Part shown: one piece after another, positions 11,501-25,036 of the stretch
Layout: each line of letters starts with the position of its first letter
How positions within the stretch are numbered: the stretch's first letter is position 1
Assembly: GCA_013400975.1 (NCBI GenBank)
Contig: WBMZ01000392.1
Span: forward strand, 124,001-188,000
Source of the DNA: Atrichornis clamosus
Taxonomy: Eukaryota > Chordata > Aves > Passeriformes > Menuridae
Direction of reading: 5' to 3'
Length of the DNA stretch: 64,000 nt
Notes under the pieces: model-generated
Seen by the model: only the letters and a program-made list of their open reading frames with translations
What the model was told of the DNA's origin: nothing
Databases searched by the model: none
Made by a program: the position numbers and the translations under genes

Positions 11501-14500
11501 TGACCAATGTGGTGATTAAATTATGGGGTGACATATTCTTGCCAAGAGTCTTGAGCTTGCTTCACTGGGGAGTGATAGCAGGACATTTTGGACAAATAGG
11601 CAGTTATTTTGAAACTCATCTCCCCTACTGATTTGTAGCCTAGGTTTCTTAATTTTTCAGTGCCTGTTCAAAGGCAATCTGTTTAAGCTGTGCTTATACT
11701 TTTCTTTCCCTTTTTTACTTAGTTTTTAATTATCTTTCTCTCAAAAAAAAAAAAAAAAGAAAAAGAAATGAAAAAAGTCAGTCCAAGGAATAATTGCTGG
11801 AGACTTCACACCTCATAAATATCTTCTGAGACTATGGATACTTGAATGGAGAGGCAAAACTTGACAGGTAGATTTAGGATAAATTGTGCAGCTGTACACA
11901 GAAAAGTGAACTACACATAGAATAGCAGGCACTAGAAAACCCTGATACTTGTAATCTGTCAGGCAGGTTTGCCATTCTTTTTTCTGTCACCCAAATCATC
12001 TCTTTTTCTCTTTTTTTGGGGGAAGAGGCTTAAATTAATGACGATACAAGACAGCATTTCCTGGCTAGAGAAGACAGAGAGACAAGACTCAGGTGTGCCC
12101 CTCCACTCTGTCACAGGGAAGAAGCACACACGGCAATACCACTCTGCAAAAGCCTGGAAAACCGAGGAAAAACCTGAGAGACCTGGCACCCATTTAGGCT
12201 GCTGTTCAATAGCAGTGTAAAAGTTACACTCTAATCTTCTCTTTTTCTAGGACTACAGAAAAGAAAGTTATAAGAAAGAAGATCTGAATTTAGTATTGAT
12301 ATGTATGATACATGCTTCTAAAAACACATAAAGAGATGCCAATGAAAATTCAGTTTTGAAAACTACACTGTATCAAAGAAGTAGTATTTAAGGCAAAGAA
12401 ATTATTGCTGCACCTTGCAGATCATCTCTATAAAAATGCCTCACATAGCTGTCTTTAAAGTATTTGAGCCAGAGAAATTTCTGGTTTCTCCAATGGATGT
12501 GTTTGGTGCTTGTTTTCTTCCAAAATGTATTGGAGTGATTATTTGCTCAGAGTCAAAATACATCTGGTAGAGCTGAGGGGTTTTAGGGATGTGCATCTGT
12601 TCTTGCTGCTTGCTCTTTATTTGAAATTACAAGGCTGTGCCAGTAACTTTAGTTGCAGCAGAGATGCTTATGATGTCACGGCAGGGGCAAATAATGAATA
12701 TAAGCAGAAAGAACAAATGAACTCTTATTATTTACTTTCATGCACTTGCCAATAATAATTTCAAACAAATATATACACAACAATTCAAATTATGTTGATG
12801 ACATATACTCAGTTTAGTACATTACTCCCTGAGTTGCTGTGTGGAAATACATGGGATTCCTGCTTAGTAAGGCATTATCCTTCAAATAGCCCAGCTGGAA
12901 CACATGAACAGTTGCTGAGTAAACCCACAGAAAAGTGTAAGGCTGATAGAAAGACTGCCTCTTCTCAGAATGAAATAACGTTTCAAGATCTAACTGTAAG
13001 GAAAAAGTAAAGACACAGTCTCTGATAGATAACTAAATTAAAAGACTCTGTGTTTCTGCAAGTTTTCCACAATATATCAGCAGCCCTTTGATCACTTTCC
13101 TCTGTAATGGCACTGCAGATTTGTTGTTCTCTGTTTCACTTCCAACAAACAAGAATCTGAATAAAGTTTTACTAAAGAAATTGGCATGAGAAAATCTTTA
13201 AGGAATAGGGAGCTGCCAAAAGGTACTAGGAAAGGTGAAAGACAGATGAAATTTGTCGTTTGACCTTCCAGTGCTCTTTTTATTTTCACTTACTTCTCCT
13301 GCCTCATTCCCTGCTCTTGTAGAACTGTAAACCTACACTTCAAATATACTGCAGTGACAACTGACAGCAGTGATGCCAACGTACTGTGGAAAGATAATTT
13401 ATGCTGCATTCAGATAGTCTCCTTTATGATATTATCATTATAACAGCAAATTTCAGTGCACTACCAGAGACAGTTTCTTAAGAACTTCCTGTCAACAACA
13501 AAGCAGACTGATAAAAATGCCAAAAAGAAAGGCTTGAAATGTTCTTTCTTGGCACAGGAAATATTTAGATTTTATTTCTACTTGTGTCAAACTTCCTGGC
13601 TGGGGATCTTCTCCAAGATTTCTTTTAAATGCCCAATTATATGTAGTTCCTACTGAATGACTGATCACTGTCCAGCACCAATATCACGCATAATTTGATG
13701 CAATGGAGAAGGAGACAAAGCTCTTTTGCAGATCTCAAAAGATAACCTCAGTTCTGTGGTTTCCTCTGTCCTCAGAAGGCAAAGGGGATTTTTAAGAGAG
13801 TCTATTCCTTCCAAAAGCCATGAATTCTCTTAGAGGTTTTTGGTTTGGAATAGAGAGTTCAGATTTATAGTTACAATACTACTAAATATTATCAGCTGTA
13901 AAATATCAGATCTCAGCTCTATGTTATTGCAAAGTCTTTCAGTGGTTGATTTAAAGACATGTGAAAGACATTCCTCAAAGTAGATTTTCTTTTATTCCTC
14001 ATTTGTTCCTTTAAACATTTCTGGGTTTGGGCGTTTCTCTTTTAACATTACAAGGGCTGGATAAAACTGCCTCAAGAGACCACTGGTATCACCAGCAGTA
14101 AATTACCAGCAATTGTGCTATTCTCTCAAATGATAATGAGCTGGATTAAAGCAGATAGAGACTGCTACCCTAATACAACTTGGGTAATTAAATTCCAATA
14201 TGTAAAATTCTATCTGGCGTTGCAATGGGATACCATACTCTATTTCCTGCCCTTTGATAAGGTGTAATTCTGCTAAATGTTCTGAACTAGCTGGCATGAT
14301 TCAGCCCAGAAGTGTGCTGAATATGATGCAGTGGAGAGCTTTTAGGATACTCAAGTTGAATCAGTTGGTAATATATTTTATTACTCCCTTAAGGTGATAG
14401 ATAACATGAAAATATAAACCATTTCCAGTAGCATTTTACTATGGAGAACCCAGCATGATTTTTGAAAGTGTTGAGTTCTAACAGCTCCAGCTGAAGGCAA

Positions 14501-15517
14501 TGAAAGCAAAGAGATTCCTAAAATCTCAGTAAATCAGCCTCATGGGCTTCTCTGAAACGCTACTGAAGACTTTCCTGTAATTACTGATAGTAACATGAGG
14601 GAATGCAACACAGACAAGATGAAAGCTCTGGATAGTAATTTTTTTAATCGTCATAGAAGTGAAAGTTCCTGGGTGGAAGTTATGCATGTAAGATGAAAGT
14701 CCTGCCAAGTCAAAGCTTTTCCTGCCTATGTAAAGTTACTAGACCAAGGGAAAATCAGAGAAATTGATTAGTATTTGTAGAAAATTTACATCAGGGTGGA
14801 ATCTTTTCAGAGTGAATTTGAGTCAAAAATTTCCACTAATTTCTGTGGAGAACTTGATCAAGGCAGATAATTGTTTTATAAAGTTGCAGCCTTCTCACAA
14901 GATTAAAAGTATTTCATACTTCTTATGAGCTCTGGGGTAAGTGTGTCTGTGTTGGTTCATTTTAATTTTGAGTAAGATGTTGTCTAATACTACCTGTCCA
15001 CAAAGGTATAAGATGAAGTTTTGTGACAACCAGAAGAGAAAAAAGACCTACTTTGACCCCTGTGGAAACAAGATTTCTCCCATGCCAACTGTTTGTGAGC
15101 TGAGATTTCTAGATTTCTACTTAATGGGCAGAATTAATTTGATGTGAACTGTGTGTTGCGTACCATTGAACTAATGAATAGTTGCTGATGGATATGGTAT
15201 CTGCAGGGCATTTCATCCTGCTGAGTCATATAGTTTTCGCAGTATGTCGAAAATGAAATGATTCTTCTAAGGGCCAGCATTTTTCTGAAGACAAATAAAG
15301 ACCAACATGCAGCTAAAATCTTTTTAAGGGACAGCACAATCCATCATTTCGGGCATGATTTTGACGTTATCCAATATCTTAGCCACTGACCGTGCAAAAT
15401 GCCTGTCCCCAAATACTGCCACATGCCCTCTTCCATCCAAGAGCTATAAGCAATACTGAAATGATGAAAGGTTTACTATAATTGCTTTAATTGTCTTATA
15501 AAACCGAGCAGCTGTCT
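11501..15517. other. intergenic, no gene seen
   Basis: About 4 kb with no supported gene. An A-tract with A/G interruptions lies at about 11,742-11,768. A T/C-rich tract lies at about 11,992-12,017. Frames of 60-83 codons occur on both strands without domains. Confidence 0.55.
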
Positions 15518-16070
15518 GACAAGTATAGGAGGTGATTGTCCTGCTGTACTCCAAGCTGTGCAGCCTCACCTCGAGTGCTGTGCGCAGTTTTGGGTGCCAC
15601 AACATAAGAAAGATATAAAGCTGTTAGGGAGTGTCCAAAGGAGGGCAATGAGGATAGTGAAGGGCCTAGAGGGGAAGCAGAATGAGGAGTGGCTGAAGTG
15701 ACTTGTTCTATTCAGCCTGGAGAAGAGGAGGCTGAGGGGAGACCTCATTGCAGTTACAACTTCCTTGTGAGGGGAAGAGGAGGAGCGGGCACTGATCTCT
15801 GCTCTGTGGTGACCAGTGACTGGACCCCCTTGAGGGAACTACATGAAGTTGTGTCAGGGGATATTAGGAAATAGGTTCTTCACCCAGAGGGTGAAGAATT
15901 GGCTCGCAAGGGAAGTGGTCACAGCATCAAACCTGACAGAGCTCAAGAAGCATTTGGATAATGTTCTTAGGCCCGTGGTGGGATTCTTGGGGCTGTGCAG
16001 AGCCAAGAGTTGCACTTTGATGATCCTTGTGGGTCCCTTCCAACTCAAAGATATTCTATGATTCTATGAT
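15518..16070 (+). mobile_element. CR1 LINE, 5'-truncated, avian type
   Basis: A clear CR1 copy in the sense direction. It begins inside the reverse-transcriptase ORF end ('aggtgattgtcctgctgtac', 'cacctcgagtgctgtg'). It continues through the typical 'agcctggagaagaggaggct' and 'gaggggagacctcattgcag' blocks, then the 'tattaggaaataggttcttc' block. It ends with 'gggtcccttccaactcaaag' and the diagnostic 3' repeat 'attctatgattctatgat'. CR1 ends in an 8-base repeat rather than poly(A). The copy is moderately diverged and has an in-frame gap region around 15,770-15,830 that departs from the usual sequence. No open ORF2 remains, so it cannot move by itself. Confidence 0.95.
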
Positions 16071-19000
16071 AACATTGCAGCAGAAGCTGAGAGACAACAC
16101 AAGTCTGAAAAAATTTCATCTACTCTGAGATGTATGATAAAGACATCATCATTGTGAAACACTTGCTCATCAGATGTATCCATATAAGGAGAGAAGAGAA
16201 TTTGAGCCCTGAAAAGTGTTTCATAGGACAGTATTCTAAAATAGTACCATCCTTATAATTATCCACAGGAAAATTGGAGGCTTAGTCACTAGAGAAATTT
16301 GCTTGAAAACTAAAGAGACCACCATTTTTCACCTAAGAGACAATCCTACCCCAGTCCACGGGTGGTCATTCCCTTCAGGGATTTAAATCAGACAACTCTT
16401 TGAAAAAGACTCCTACCAGCTGTACCATTTTACATTGAAAACAAATAGCCTGCTGAGCATTGGCTAAAAATCCTTGCCTCTTTGATGAGTTTAGCTTCTG
16501 CTGTGAGAAACACGGGATGTTTAATCTTGATCAAATGGGACAAGGAACACCTTGATGTCCCTGGCATTTTCAGAGATTATCTTTCACATTCAAATTTTTA
16601 ACTCCTTGCCAGCTCACTCCCCAAGGTGGTAGTTATTTGCTTAATGCCAAAAAATGAGCCATCTAAGTACTGAAGAATATCAAGAACACTACAAGCCATT
16701 TCTTGCACTAAAAGTCTGATCTTCAAGTTAGTCACATGGTATTTTAACAAACTGCACTCTATCTATTACATTATTAAAAAATTTAGCCTGGCAAAAGTAG
16801 TCCTTTTTCATACTGCTGTTTCATAACTGTATTTTAGGTAATCAATCCTCACAAGCAGAGGACAGTTTTTCAAAGGCGTATAGCTATGGTGTCAGAAAAC
16901 TCAGTGTTTTCACAAGGGTTCTGATCTTGAGAACGGAACACAACCTTTTATAGAAAGATACATCTTGCCTGAAGAGCAAGTGGCTTTAACAAGGTTTTGG
17001 AGTTTTGTTTCTAATGCTGTTTTTGGGGTTAATTTGTTTATTTGCTTGTGTAACTGGGCAGAACTCATGAGGCCACAAAGAAATTGGTGAGAGTGAAAGG
17101 TAAGAGAGCACATCTCACTCTCTTGTGTTCCAGCCTTGTGTTTCTGCTGTAATGCCAAGCTCAGGAAATCAGGTTAATTTTCAGGGAGACGTACTACTTT
17201 GCCAATGTCTGAAAGCTCCTAAATTCTATGAGTCTGTTACACATCATTCATGACAGATCACAGAGAGAAGGGACACTTACTAATGCAGAAAGAACAATTC
17301 AAGAGGCAGCAGTACTACCCAGTAAAACTCAAATAACGCTTACTACACAATGGATTAAAGGAAAAATGAATAGACAGAGTATGATGATCTCTTTTCTTCT
17401 TAATGACACTGACCAAACTAAACAAAAAAATAGACATTTATCTAAAAGGAAAGTTGCTCTTTCAAAACATAAATATCACCAGCAAGATGTTCTCATTTAG
17501 AGATGGTCTTGTTTGGAAACTTAATTGGAAATCCAACTTTGGTTTGGGCTGTTTTTCTTTAGGTTTTCCTACTTTGTAATAATTTTGTCTAAAAGCTAAA
17601 GGGAAAAGACAGGCAGGCAGAGAAATCTTATAGTTAAAGGATAAACTGATTAAAAAGAAGAAAACAAAATTACATTAAAGGGTTGTGATGTGTTGCAGGA
17701 CAAAAAGAAAAAAACCCACCACCAACAGAACAAAACCCTGGAAGATGAGTGGTTCATTACTTTTTGCTTTCAGAAAATGATGATTGCTCTTCCTACCAGT
17801 TGAAACATTATTTTAGAAGAACTGATTTTTCCCAGTTAAATGGATGCAAATCTGATTTTCTCTCCAAGTACTGAAGCTCTCAAGAAATATGGTATTTTTC
17901 GAACAGGCTGCTGTGCATATCAGAGGTTACTGGGTAGAACAGCCTGGCAAAATACACAATATCAGGGAGACATTTTCAGTGCAACTCACCTCAGGGCACA
18001 CCAACATAAAGACCAGAGCAGATGTTCATTTCTCCTGCTACTTTAACGTTAATTTTTCGAAGAACTGCACCACGCAGAATTAGTTAAACAATACCACGAA
18101 TTATTTTGCATCTTGTCAGAAATGAGGTAATGGACAGTAAGCATCCTCATGGTAATACCCTAGAACAAGAGATTCCTTAAAGCTGTTTTGGTTATCCTTG
18201 CTTTTGTGGGGGCTTTTTGCTCTTCCAGCCTTTAAGTAATTTTCTAGACTTTTTGTTTTAAAAGAAGCAGAATAAGGTGTCACATAGAAGCGTTATTTAC
18301 CAGCTGCCATGTAATTTCCCGACATAACACAAAGCTATTCTCCTCAGGACAAGGCTTTCTGTAGGACTATGTAGGTTTTCATATCACCCACAAACTCCAG
18401 TTATCTTGTGAACTATTTTCCTTCTCCAATCAAAAGACTGAACCACTTCCTAAATAGTTTCCTGGTGAAGTGTAAGACTCGCTCCCACTGTTCCTGGATA
18501 AAGGGATGCTAGCTGCAAGCAGCTGTGGGTGACAAAAAGACTTTTATTCAAACATCAGCATTAACAAGGAAATTCTCCTTCTGAAGGATGCTACTGAGTT
18601 TGAACAGCAAGCAGGTCTTTAAGTTTTATACTTCTAAGCCTTTCAGGAGCTTTTCCAGTAACACTTCAAGAAAAACCACACAGATACGTAGAATGAAAAT
18701 AAGAAGAGAATAATAATAATACTAATAAGGAGAAAGAAAAAAATAATAAAGTGCTACGGTTTCTTTGTGCATTTTTTTTGTTTGTTTTGTTTATAAATCT
18801 GCCTATATACATAAATACATAGCGAAATTATGTTTTACCGTAGAAAAATATTAAAATGACAATAAATAAAAGTACAAAGAATAGAACTGTGTTCTCTTTT
18901 ATTTCCAGAGCTGTCTGGGCTTTTAGAATCATTTCTCTCCCATCTTTACAGCTGAAGGATGCTTCTTTTCACCTCAGGGGACAAAAACCACCCTCTGCCA

Positions 19001-22000
19001 GCTCTGCTGTGGCACATTCTGAGCAGCCAGGTCAGGCTAACACAGAGACACTCACAGAGGCAGCATCAGGTGGATATAAAATATCCAGGCAGTCCAGCAG
19101 TCTGGAAATATCCTGGGCTCAAGAGCTCAGCTGAGGTAATATGGCACAAATGAAGCAGATACACATAAGCCCTCATTTCTCTTCCAGGCACAGGCTGCTC
19201 TTCAGGACTCATTATTAAGTGCTTAATGCAGGAGACCTTTGAAGTCTCTTTGGCCTGCAATTGCCAGTCTCTCTTAATTTAGTGTTCCTTATATTAGTGC
19301 AATTGAGGACTCTGCTGGTAGGTAATTCTGTGCCGGTGTAAGGGTGCTGGGGGCAGGCAGACAAAGGCTAGTGTTTATCTGATGTCTCTGAAATAATTGC
19401 TATTACTGGTAGCTGACAGTGTGAAGGGCGTACTGCTTTTACCCTCTTCTCATATGCAGATATTTTTTAAAGCAACACAAATGTAAGTGCTCTGTCAGTA
19501 AGTGCCACAGCAGCACGGCTGGGCTGAGCCTGCTCCAAGCACTGTGGAAGTGAGCAGTGTGCATGGGTGGGAGGCTGGACTCTCCTTGCCAGCCTATGGA
19601 CTATCCATACATGTGGATATGATGGAAGGGCACAGTAAAATGCACCAAGCTGGTGCAGCTTTGCCGGCAAGTGAGTTATAAATTATCCTGGGATAGGTCT
19701 CTTTAAATCACCCCACATGACAGGAGCTGGAATACCAAACCCCTCCATGCTAGTAGAAAAAAAAGGAGAAGCAGAAAATGAAAATTAAGTTTGTACTGTA
19801 CTTTCAAGAGAATACATTAAAAGTAAAATAAAAATCAAGCGTCACATTTGTGAACCAAATTCTAGCTATTTTACTTGGTTTTAGAATTCCCTCTGTGACA
19901 CTCAGAGCCTGCAAAGGATTGGAGGATAGAATTGTGCCATCTCATTCACTCTGCAAAAATTTCTACAGATTAACATATATAGGGAATAAGATATCAGGTG
20001 GGGAGGTGGAAAAGAGAAAGCAGAGGCAGGAAAAAGGTGGAAAAATCCCTGTGTGTGAGTATTAAAACAAGCTCCTGAAACATGAAAAGGAAGAATAAGA
20101 AAGGATCATAAACCAGAAATGCAACAGAAAAAGGCCCCAAACCAAACCAACTAAGCAAATAGAAATAAAAAGGAAAGGAAAAAAAGGTAGACTAGTGAAT
20201 TAGGTACCATATTCAAACTCCTTGTGAACCCCAGCCAAAAATGTATTCCAGTTTTAGGAAAAACAGGGTAAGGAGGAAGACAGCTGGAAAAGAAATGACT
20301 GACAGCTAAACAGAGCTTAAAGAGACAAATCAGTTTGGCTTAAAGCAGTGGGATGTATCCATCCGTAATCTATTTATCTAAAACAACTATCATCGTTTGC
20401 TAACATCATTCATTTCTCAGTCAACTGATTTGTCTGTGTTTTGCTGCAAGGGGACAGTGGTTATCTCAAACTGTCTTCTAAATCCATTCCTTCATCTTTA
20501 AATTACATTCTCTATGGTCAGATATTGGGAAGTATTTTGATGCTTTTATTTATTTTCCTATACATTTCCCATACAATAAAAATAAGACACATATTAGTAC
20601 TCATTTTAGCTCAGAACAGAGAAGCATAATTAATTGGTTTGGAATCATGTTTTAAAAGATTGTGTAAGATAGATAACTCTTACTGAGGTATAATTTTTTT
20701 TATATATACGTATGGGTGATGTCCTCCAGATCCTATAATGGTTATCTTTCAGCTGCAAGCAGGAAATAGATTTCAAGAGTGAATTATTTCCTAAGAAACA
20801 GAGTGGATTTTCCTAGGTCCTTTCTCTTTCATCTTGCTCCTACCTACAATTCCACAGCCAGTGAGAGAGCAGAAAACATAAACCAACAATGTCATTAACA
20901 GGTTTTTATGCTCCCCACCCCATGGGGATGGCTTTGGCTTTGGTCTAGACAAAAATGTGTTGTCTCTACATTATTCTCTCCAGCTCTGTGCTCTGTCCCG
21001 TCCAAACATTGTCCCTGCTCCTCCAAGACTTCATGTGCTGAAAGAAACTGAACCAGGGCACAATGTGAAGAAAATTAACCTGCAATGCAATTGCCTGGTA
21101 GTCAAAGCCCTGCCGCAGTCACAAACCACTGTGATCATGTTTCGTCCTGCACCAGTACTGATGTTTTATGGTGAGATTGGTAGGAAGGCAATTATCCTGC
21201 AGGACTTTCAACAGGAAGATACAGAACAAGGGTTACCTCACACCTGCCTACTTTGCCCAAACACATGAGCAGTCCCACAGCAGGCACAAACAAAATATTT
21301 CTGTTCAAAGTAGCAAAAGGATGCAGTCTGTTCTAAGAAATTCTCCTAGTGGTCTATTCAGAAGAAAAGAAAAAAAAAAATAAGGAAATTGCAAAGCATT
21401 CCAAATGTAAATGGTTCCAGTCAAATTAAATACATATTCTATTCTCCTTTAGAAAAATAACAAATTTTTAGGTCACAAACTTATTGTTTAGTGGGCTATA
21501 TCATGGTAGCAACAAGTATATTTTTATAAAATTACCATTATCTCCTAAGGCTTATATCTCCTTATTCTCTTCTCTTTTTCTCCACTAATTAGATTTGTGA
21601 TTGTATTTTGTTCTTCACATGCACCTTGTACACTGCTGAGCTGGCACTTTGATCTCTCAGAACAATATTAGGCAAAAAAGTTCAGCAAGGTATTTAAAAT
21701 TTTGTTTAAAAATAAAAGAAATTAAAGGCAAGGAGTTTCAATGAGCTGATGAAACCTGAGAAAAAGCATTGTTTTGCATTTCTAATGAAGTAATTAGTAG
21801 GGTTTTTTTGTTTTGGTTTGGTTTTTTTCTTTTTAATCTAGGTAGATGTTTTTCAGTAGATTTTATAGCTAATAGAAAATCAAATATTTTACTGAAGAAA
21901 CATTTTTGATAAATATATTAAAGCAATAACCTTCTTGAGCTTCTGTATTTTTTGGCGGTCATTGCTTTTTAATACAAATAAATGGCAGTTACTGACAGTT

Positions 22001-22960
22001 TGAGCTGTTCTCTCTTTTTATCTTCCTCTCCTATTAGGTTTTTTCTTGTTCTTCAGCATAGAAAATTATTGAATCTGAAAAGAAATAAACCCTCTCTGCT
22101 TTAAAATACTTTCTTTCATTAGATACAGCAGTAATTCTATAATATATATAACACTAATAAGGACATTTAAAACATAAAGAAATACTATAATGACTGAAAA
22201 TGGAAGAGTAAGACTTTTTTAAAAAAAAGGCTGAGTATGAAAAGGGAAGCTCCTTGCAACTGTGGTGTCAGCTCAGAATCTTAAAAATTATTTAAGGAGT
22301 GTAAAGAGAAAAGGTGAAAAAATTCACTAAAATGGTAATACTTCATCCTAAATCTGGACATTGAATAGAGACAAGCATAGCTGAAATCTTACAGTTCAAT
22401 TCCATGTAGAGAATGAAAATACATCTCAGGTGAGAAAGAGGTTCATGAAGCAAAGCTGGTGATTTTTTTTTGTTTCTGTTATTGTCATGAGACTTCAACT
22501 TAACCTGGTCTAATCAGGACAATTATCCAGCCAATTACATGTTAACCTAAAGCAACACTGTGACACTTCACTAAAGTACCAAAATCAGATCATTTTAGTG
22601 TCAAATAACTTATTGTAAACCATGGCGTAGTGAACATTTTGTCTTCCAGGTCTGGCTGTGTGTGAAAAATATGACTAATGGGACTAGGGCACAAAACTTC
22701 AGCTGCAAAGTGCAGTACCACCGCCTAACTACAAACCCAACCAGGCTGCTCATTGCCAGCTTTTACAGTGAGCCAATCCTGAATGCTAGCAGATTTGCTC
22801 ATGCCTGTACAGGTACACTTACACTCTGCATTTTTAAAAAATAACAGTTCCCGTGCCATGTCATTATTGCCTTCCTCTGCAGATTTATAACACACAGGTG
22901 GGAAATCAGAGCTGGATCCCTCCCTCACTTTTGGGAGATAGTCAATGAGAGGTCGCCATT
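16071..22960. other. intergenic, no gene seen
   Basis: Nearly 7 kb of AT-rich DNA without a supported gene or recognised repeat family. It contains T/G low-complexity insertions at about 18,771-18,793 and 21,802-21,831, and A-rich stretches at about 17,704-17,716 and 21,361-21,381. A 103-codon frame at 20,957-21,268 and a 92-codon frame at 18,856-19,134 show no domain. Confidence 0.55.
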
Positions 22961-23010
22961 CCTGAATCCAGTTAAGGATTAATCCCCAACTGAATCCCAG
23001 TTAAGGATTC
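22961..23010. repeat. short tandem duplication, ~29-base period
   Basis: The words 'ctgaatccagttaaggatt' (22,961) and 'ctgaatcccagttaaggatt' (22,990) lie in tandem and differ by one inserted C. This is a two-copy duplication with a near-identical core, so it is relatively recent or under little drift. Confidence 0.85.
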
Positions 23011-23660
23011 AAATTCTGCAGTCCTGGTTTAAACAAATCACTGTTACTCACCCAAATCTCCTACCTACATCCGAGGGGCCACTTGTGACAGCCTCAAAAC
23101 TGTCAGCAGGAGAAAAACACCCACTCTACCTCAGGCTAAGGACACAGAGGCTGCTTTAGAGATGGCAGCTACTCAAAAAGCATAACCCCAAGCACTTTGC
23201 TGTTTGCTGAGCACAGGGAGGATAAGCCTTCCCACGAGTTTGTGAGCAGTGCTGCAAATGTTGTTCAAGTTACTTCCAAAAACAACTTCTAAATAACATG
23301 CTTGCATATGCTGTGCTGTCTATGTAAGTAGGAGGTCTAACAATTATAGATGTTGCTAACATAAAGATCATTTATGGTTTTACATATAAATCTTAAAATT
23401 AAAAAAACCCCAAACCTTTATCTTAAAGAGATGTGGGTTTGTTTTTTTTTTCCCCATGGAAAAGTCAGTATGGAGATTTGCTCTCAACAAAGGTTCTTAG
23501 CAGAGAAAGAGCCAGCATTCAGGCAGAAACCATCTTTACCTCTTTCTGCTCCAGGCACTTTTTTACTGCTCTCTTGAAATCTGAAACTCTCAATGACATG
23601 CTGTTGAAACTCTTAGGTTTCAACTCGGTATTATAGAACGGCTGGGAATAAGGTTTTGGG
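23011..23660. other. intergenic, no gene seen
   Basis: No gene or repeat family recognised. A T-tract follows 'gtgggtttg' near 23,440-23,452. Confidence 0.55.
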
Positions 23661-23701
23661 GTTTTTTTTGTTGGTTGGTTGGTTGGTTGGTTGAGTTTTT
23701 T
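23661..23701. repeat. (TTGG)n microsatellite in a T/G-rich tract
   Basis: About six consecutive TTGG units follow a T run and are followed by another T run. Such T/G or A/C tracts are common low-complexity insertions in bird DNA. Confidence 0.95.
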
Positions 23702-24552
23702 TAACTGGTAAGTAAAATAATGAAAGAAAGCTTTAAAAATTCAGTGTTGTAATATTTTTGAGCACTCATATGATTTATGTCTGGACCTGGAACAGATTAA
23801 GGAATCGGTTTACATTGACAGTGCACTACATGGGAGCCCCATCATGGTTCATCCTGCCTTTTCATCTGCCTCAGTTCATTCCCTCTCAGTCCCACTGCAG
23901 CAAGGACCTGTAAGAGCTCCTCTGTAGTTCTTAACCTCTCTGCTGCTGCTTTACAATAAAGATACCAAAAGTATAAAATTATATTTTACTTGAAAAATGT
24001 GAAGGCCTGTAAATATTAAATGTGGGCACAGCAAGGAGATTTATACAGTAAGTGGATTGCTGGCATTTATTTCAGATCAAGGTCTGCATCAGTCAGGAGC
24101 TGGAAAATAAAAACGGTTTGTGACAGGCAATAACCTGTTCTGATGGTACAACGACCCTTGTAATGAAGCTGCAATCACTCTTCTGATCTCCTGCCGTCTG
24201 GTTTCTTTCTTTTCCTTCTTGAGGAACTGGCACTTCCAATCTATTCTAATTTTCCTGATTCTAGGCTTTGATTTATACTGCTCTGGCTATTGTACATCCT
24301 GTCAGAGGAAGGAGGAGTTAAGCACTCGAGGTGGAAAGAGAGGGAGCAGTGGCATGAGGGTGAGTAAGAACAGAGAATAATACCAGCGATTAGACAATGC
24401 TGATGGGTGACGTATTAGCCTGCCCTGCTCTGTAATTATACATAATATTTTTTTCTTCAGTCTTGGCTGATGTGAACAAATACCATGTACCATCAACACC
24501 CACCCCCTGGAAAAAAATAAAAGAAAAAAAATAAAGCTCCATGTAAAATGAT
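23702..24552. other. intergenic, no gene seen
   Basis: AT-rich DNA with an A-rich patch at about 24,509-24,535. An 89-codon frame on the minus strand is hydrophobic by composition only. Confidence 0.55.
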
Positions 24553-24690
24553 AGTCCAATAATAAAAGCATGGTGCTGAACTCAGAGTCAGGACATCTGG
24601 GTTCTGGCCTCTTGGCATCAGCATGAGACTAGACAGAACACATTTATTCTTCCTGCTGTCTTTGTTTACTCTGATGCATTGAAATAGATT
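24553..24690 (+). mobile_element. MIR-like SINE fossil, tRNA-derived 5' half
   Basis: The stretch 'gctgaactcagagtcagg' followed by 'acatctgggttctggcctc' (about 24,574-24,611) follows the 5' tRNA-related part of MIR-type SINEs ('ggactcagagtcaggagacctgggttc'), including the box-B-like GGGTTCTGGCC core. Downstream, the text drifts through a weak match to the 'tgtgac...cctcagtttcc' core and is lost by about 24,690. The copy is old and diverged. A tRNA pseudogene of similar type is an alternative. Confidence 0.6.
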
Positions 24691-24943
24691 TCTAGAAGCT
24701 CTGCTTTGCTAACAGAGTGCAACAAATGAAGAACAGACTCTTTAGAAGTGATGTCCCAAATAGAATTTATCTAACCCTGCCAGTTATGACACTTGTCTGC
24801 CTAATTACAGGTCCCTGGTGCCCTGTGAGTTTCTCATGCTACTTTTGGTCATTGTTTTATGGGTCTGACATATTTTTGAAACATAAGAATGAGCATATAG
24901 GCAGAGATCACTGATGCGCCTACCTACAGTAATCACATGTTGA
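24691..24943. other. intergenic, no gene seen
   Basis: Short AT-rich interval with no supported feature. Confidence 0.5.
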
Positions 24944-25036
24944 CATATAGTAATTATTATAATATATATAATAAATAATATAATAATTAATACTATAATA
25001 AAATAATAAAGCAATTATTTATATTTAATTATTTGA
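24944..25036. repeat. A/T-only low-complexity tract
   Basis: Roughly 90 bases almost purely of A and T, built from ATA, TAAT and AATAAT words with many self-complementary pieces. Such tracts can form cruciform or slipped structures and are frequent polymorphic sites. Confidence 0.92.
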
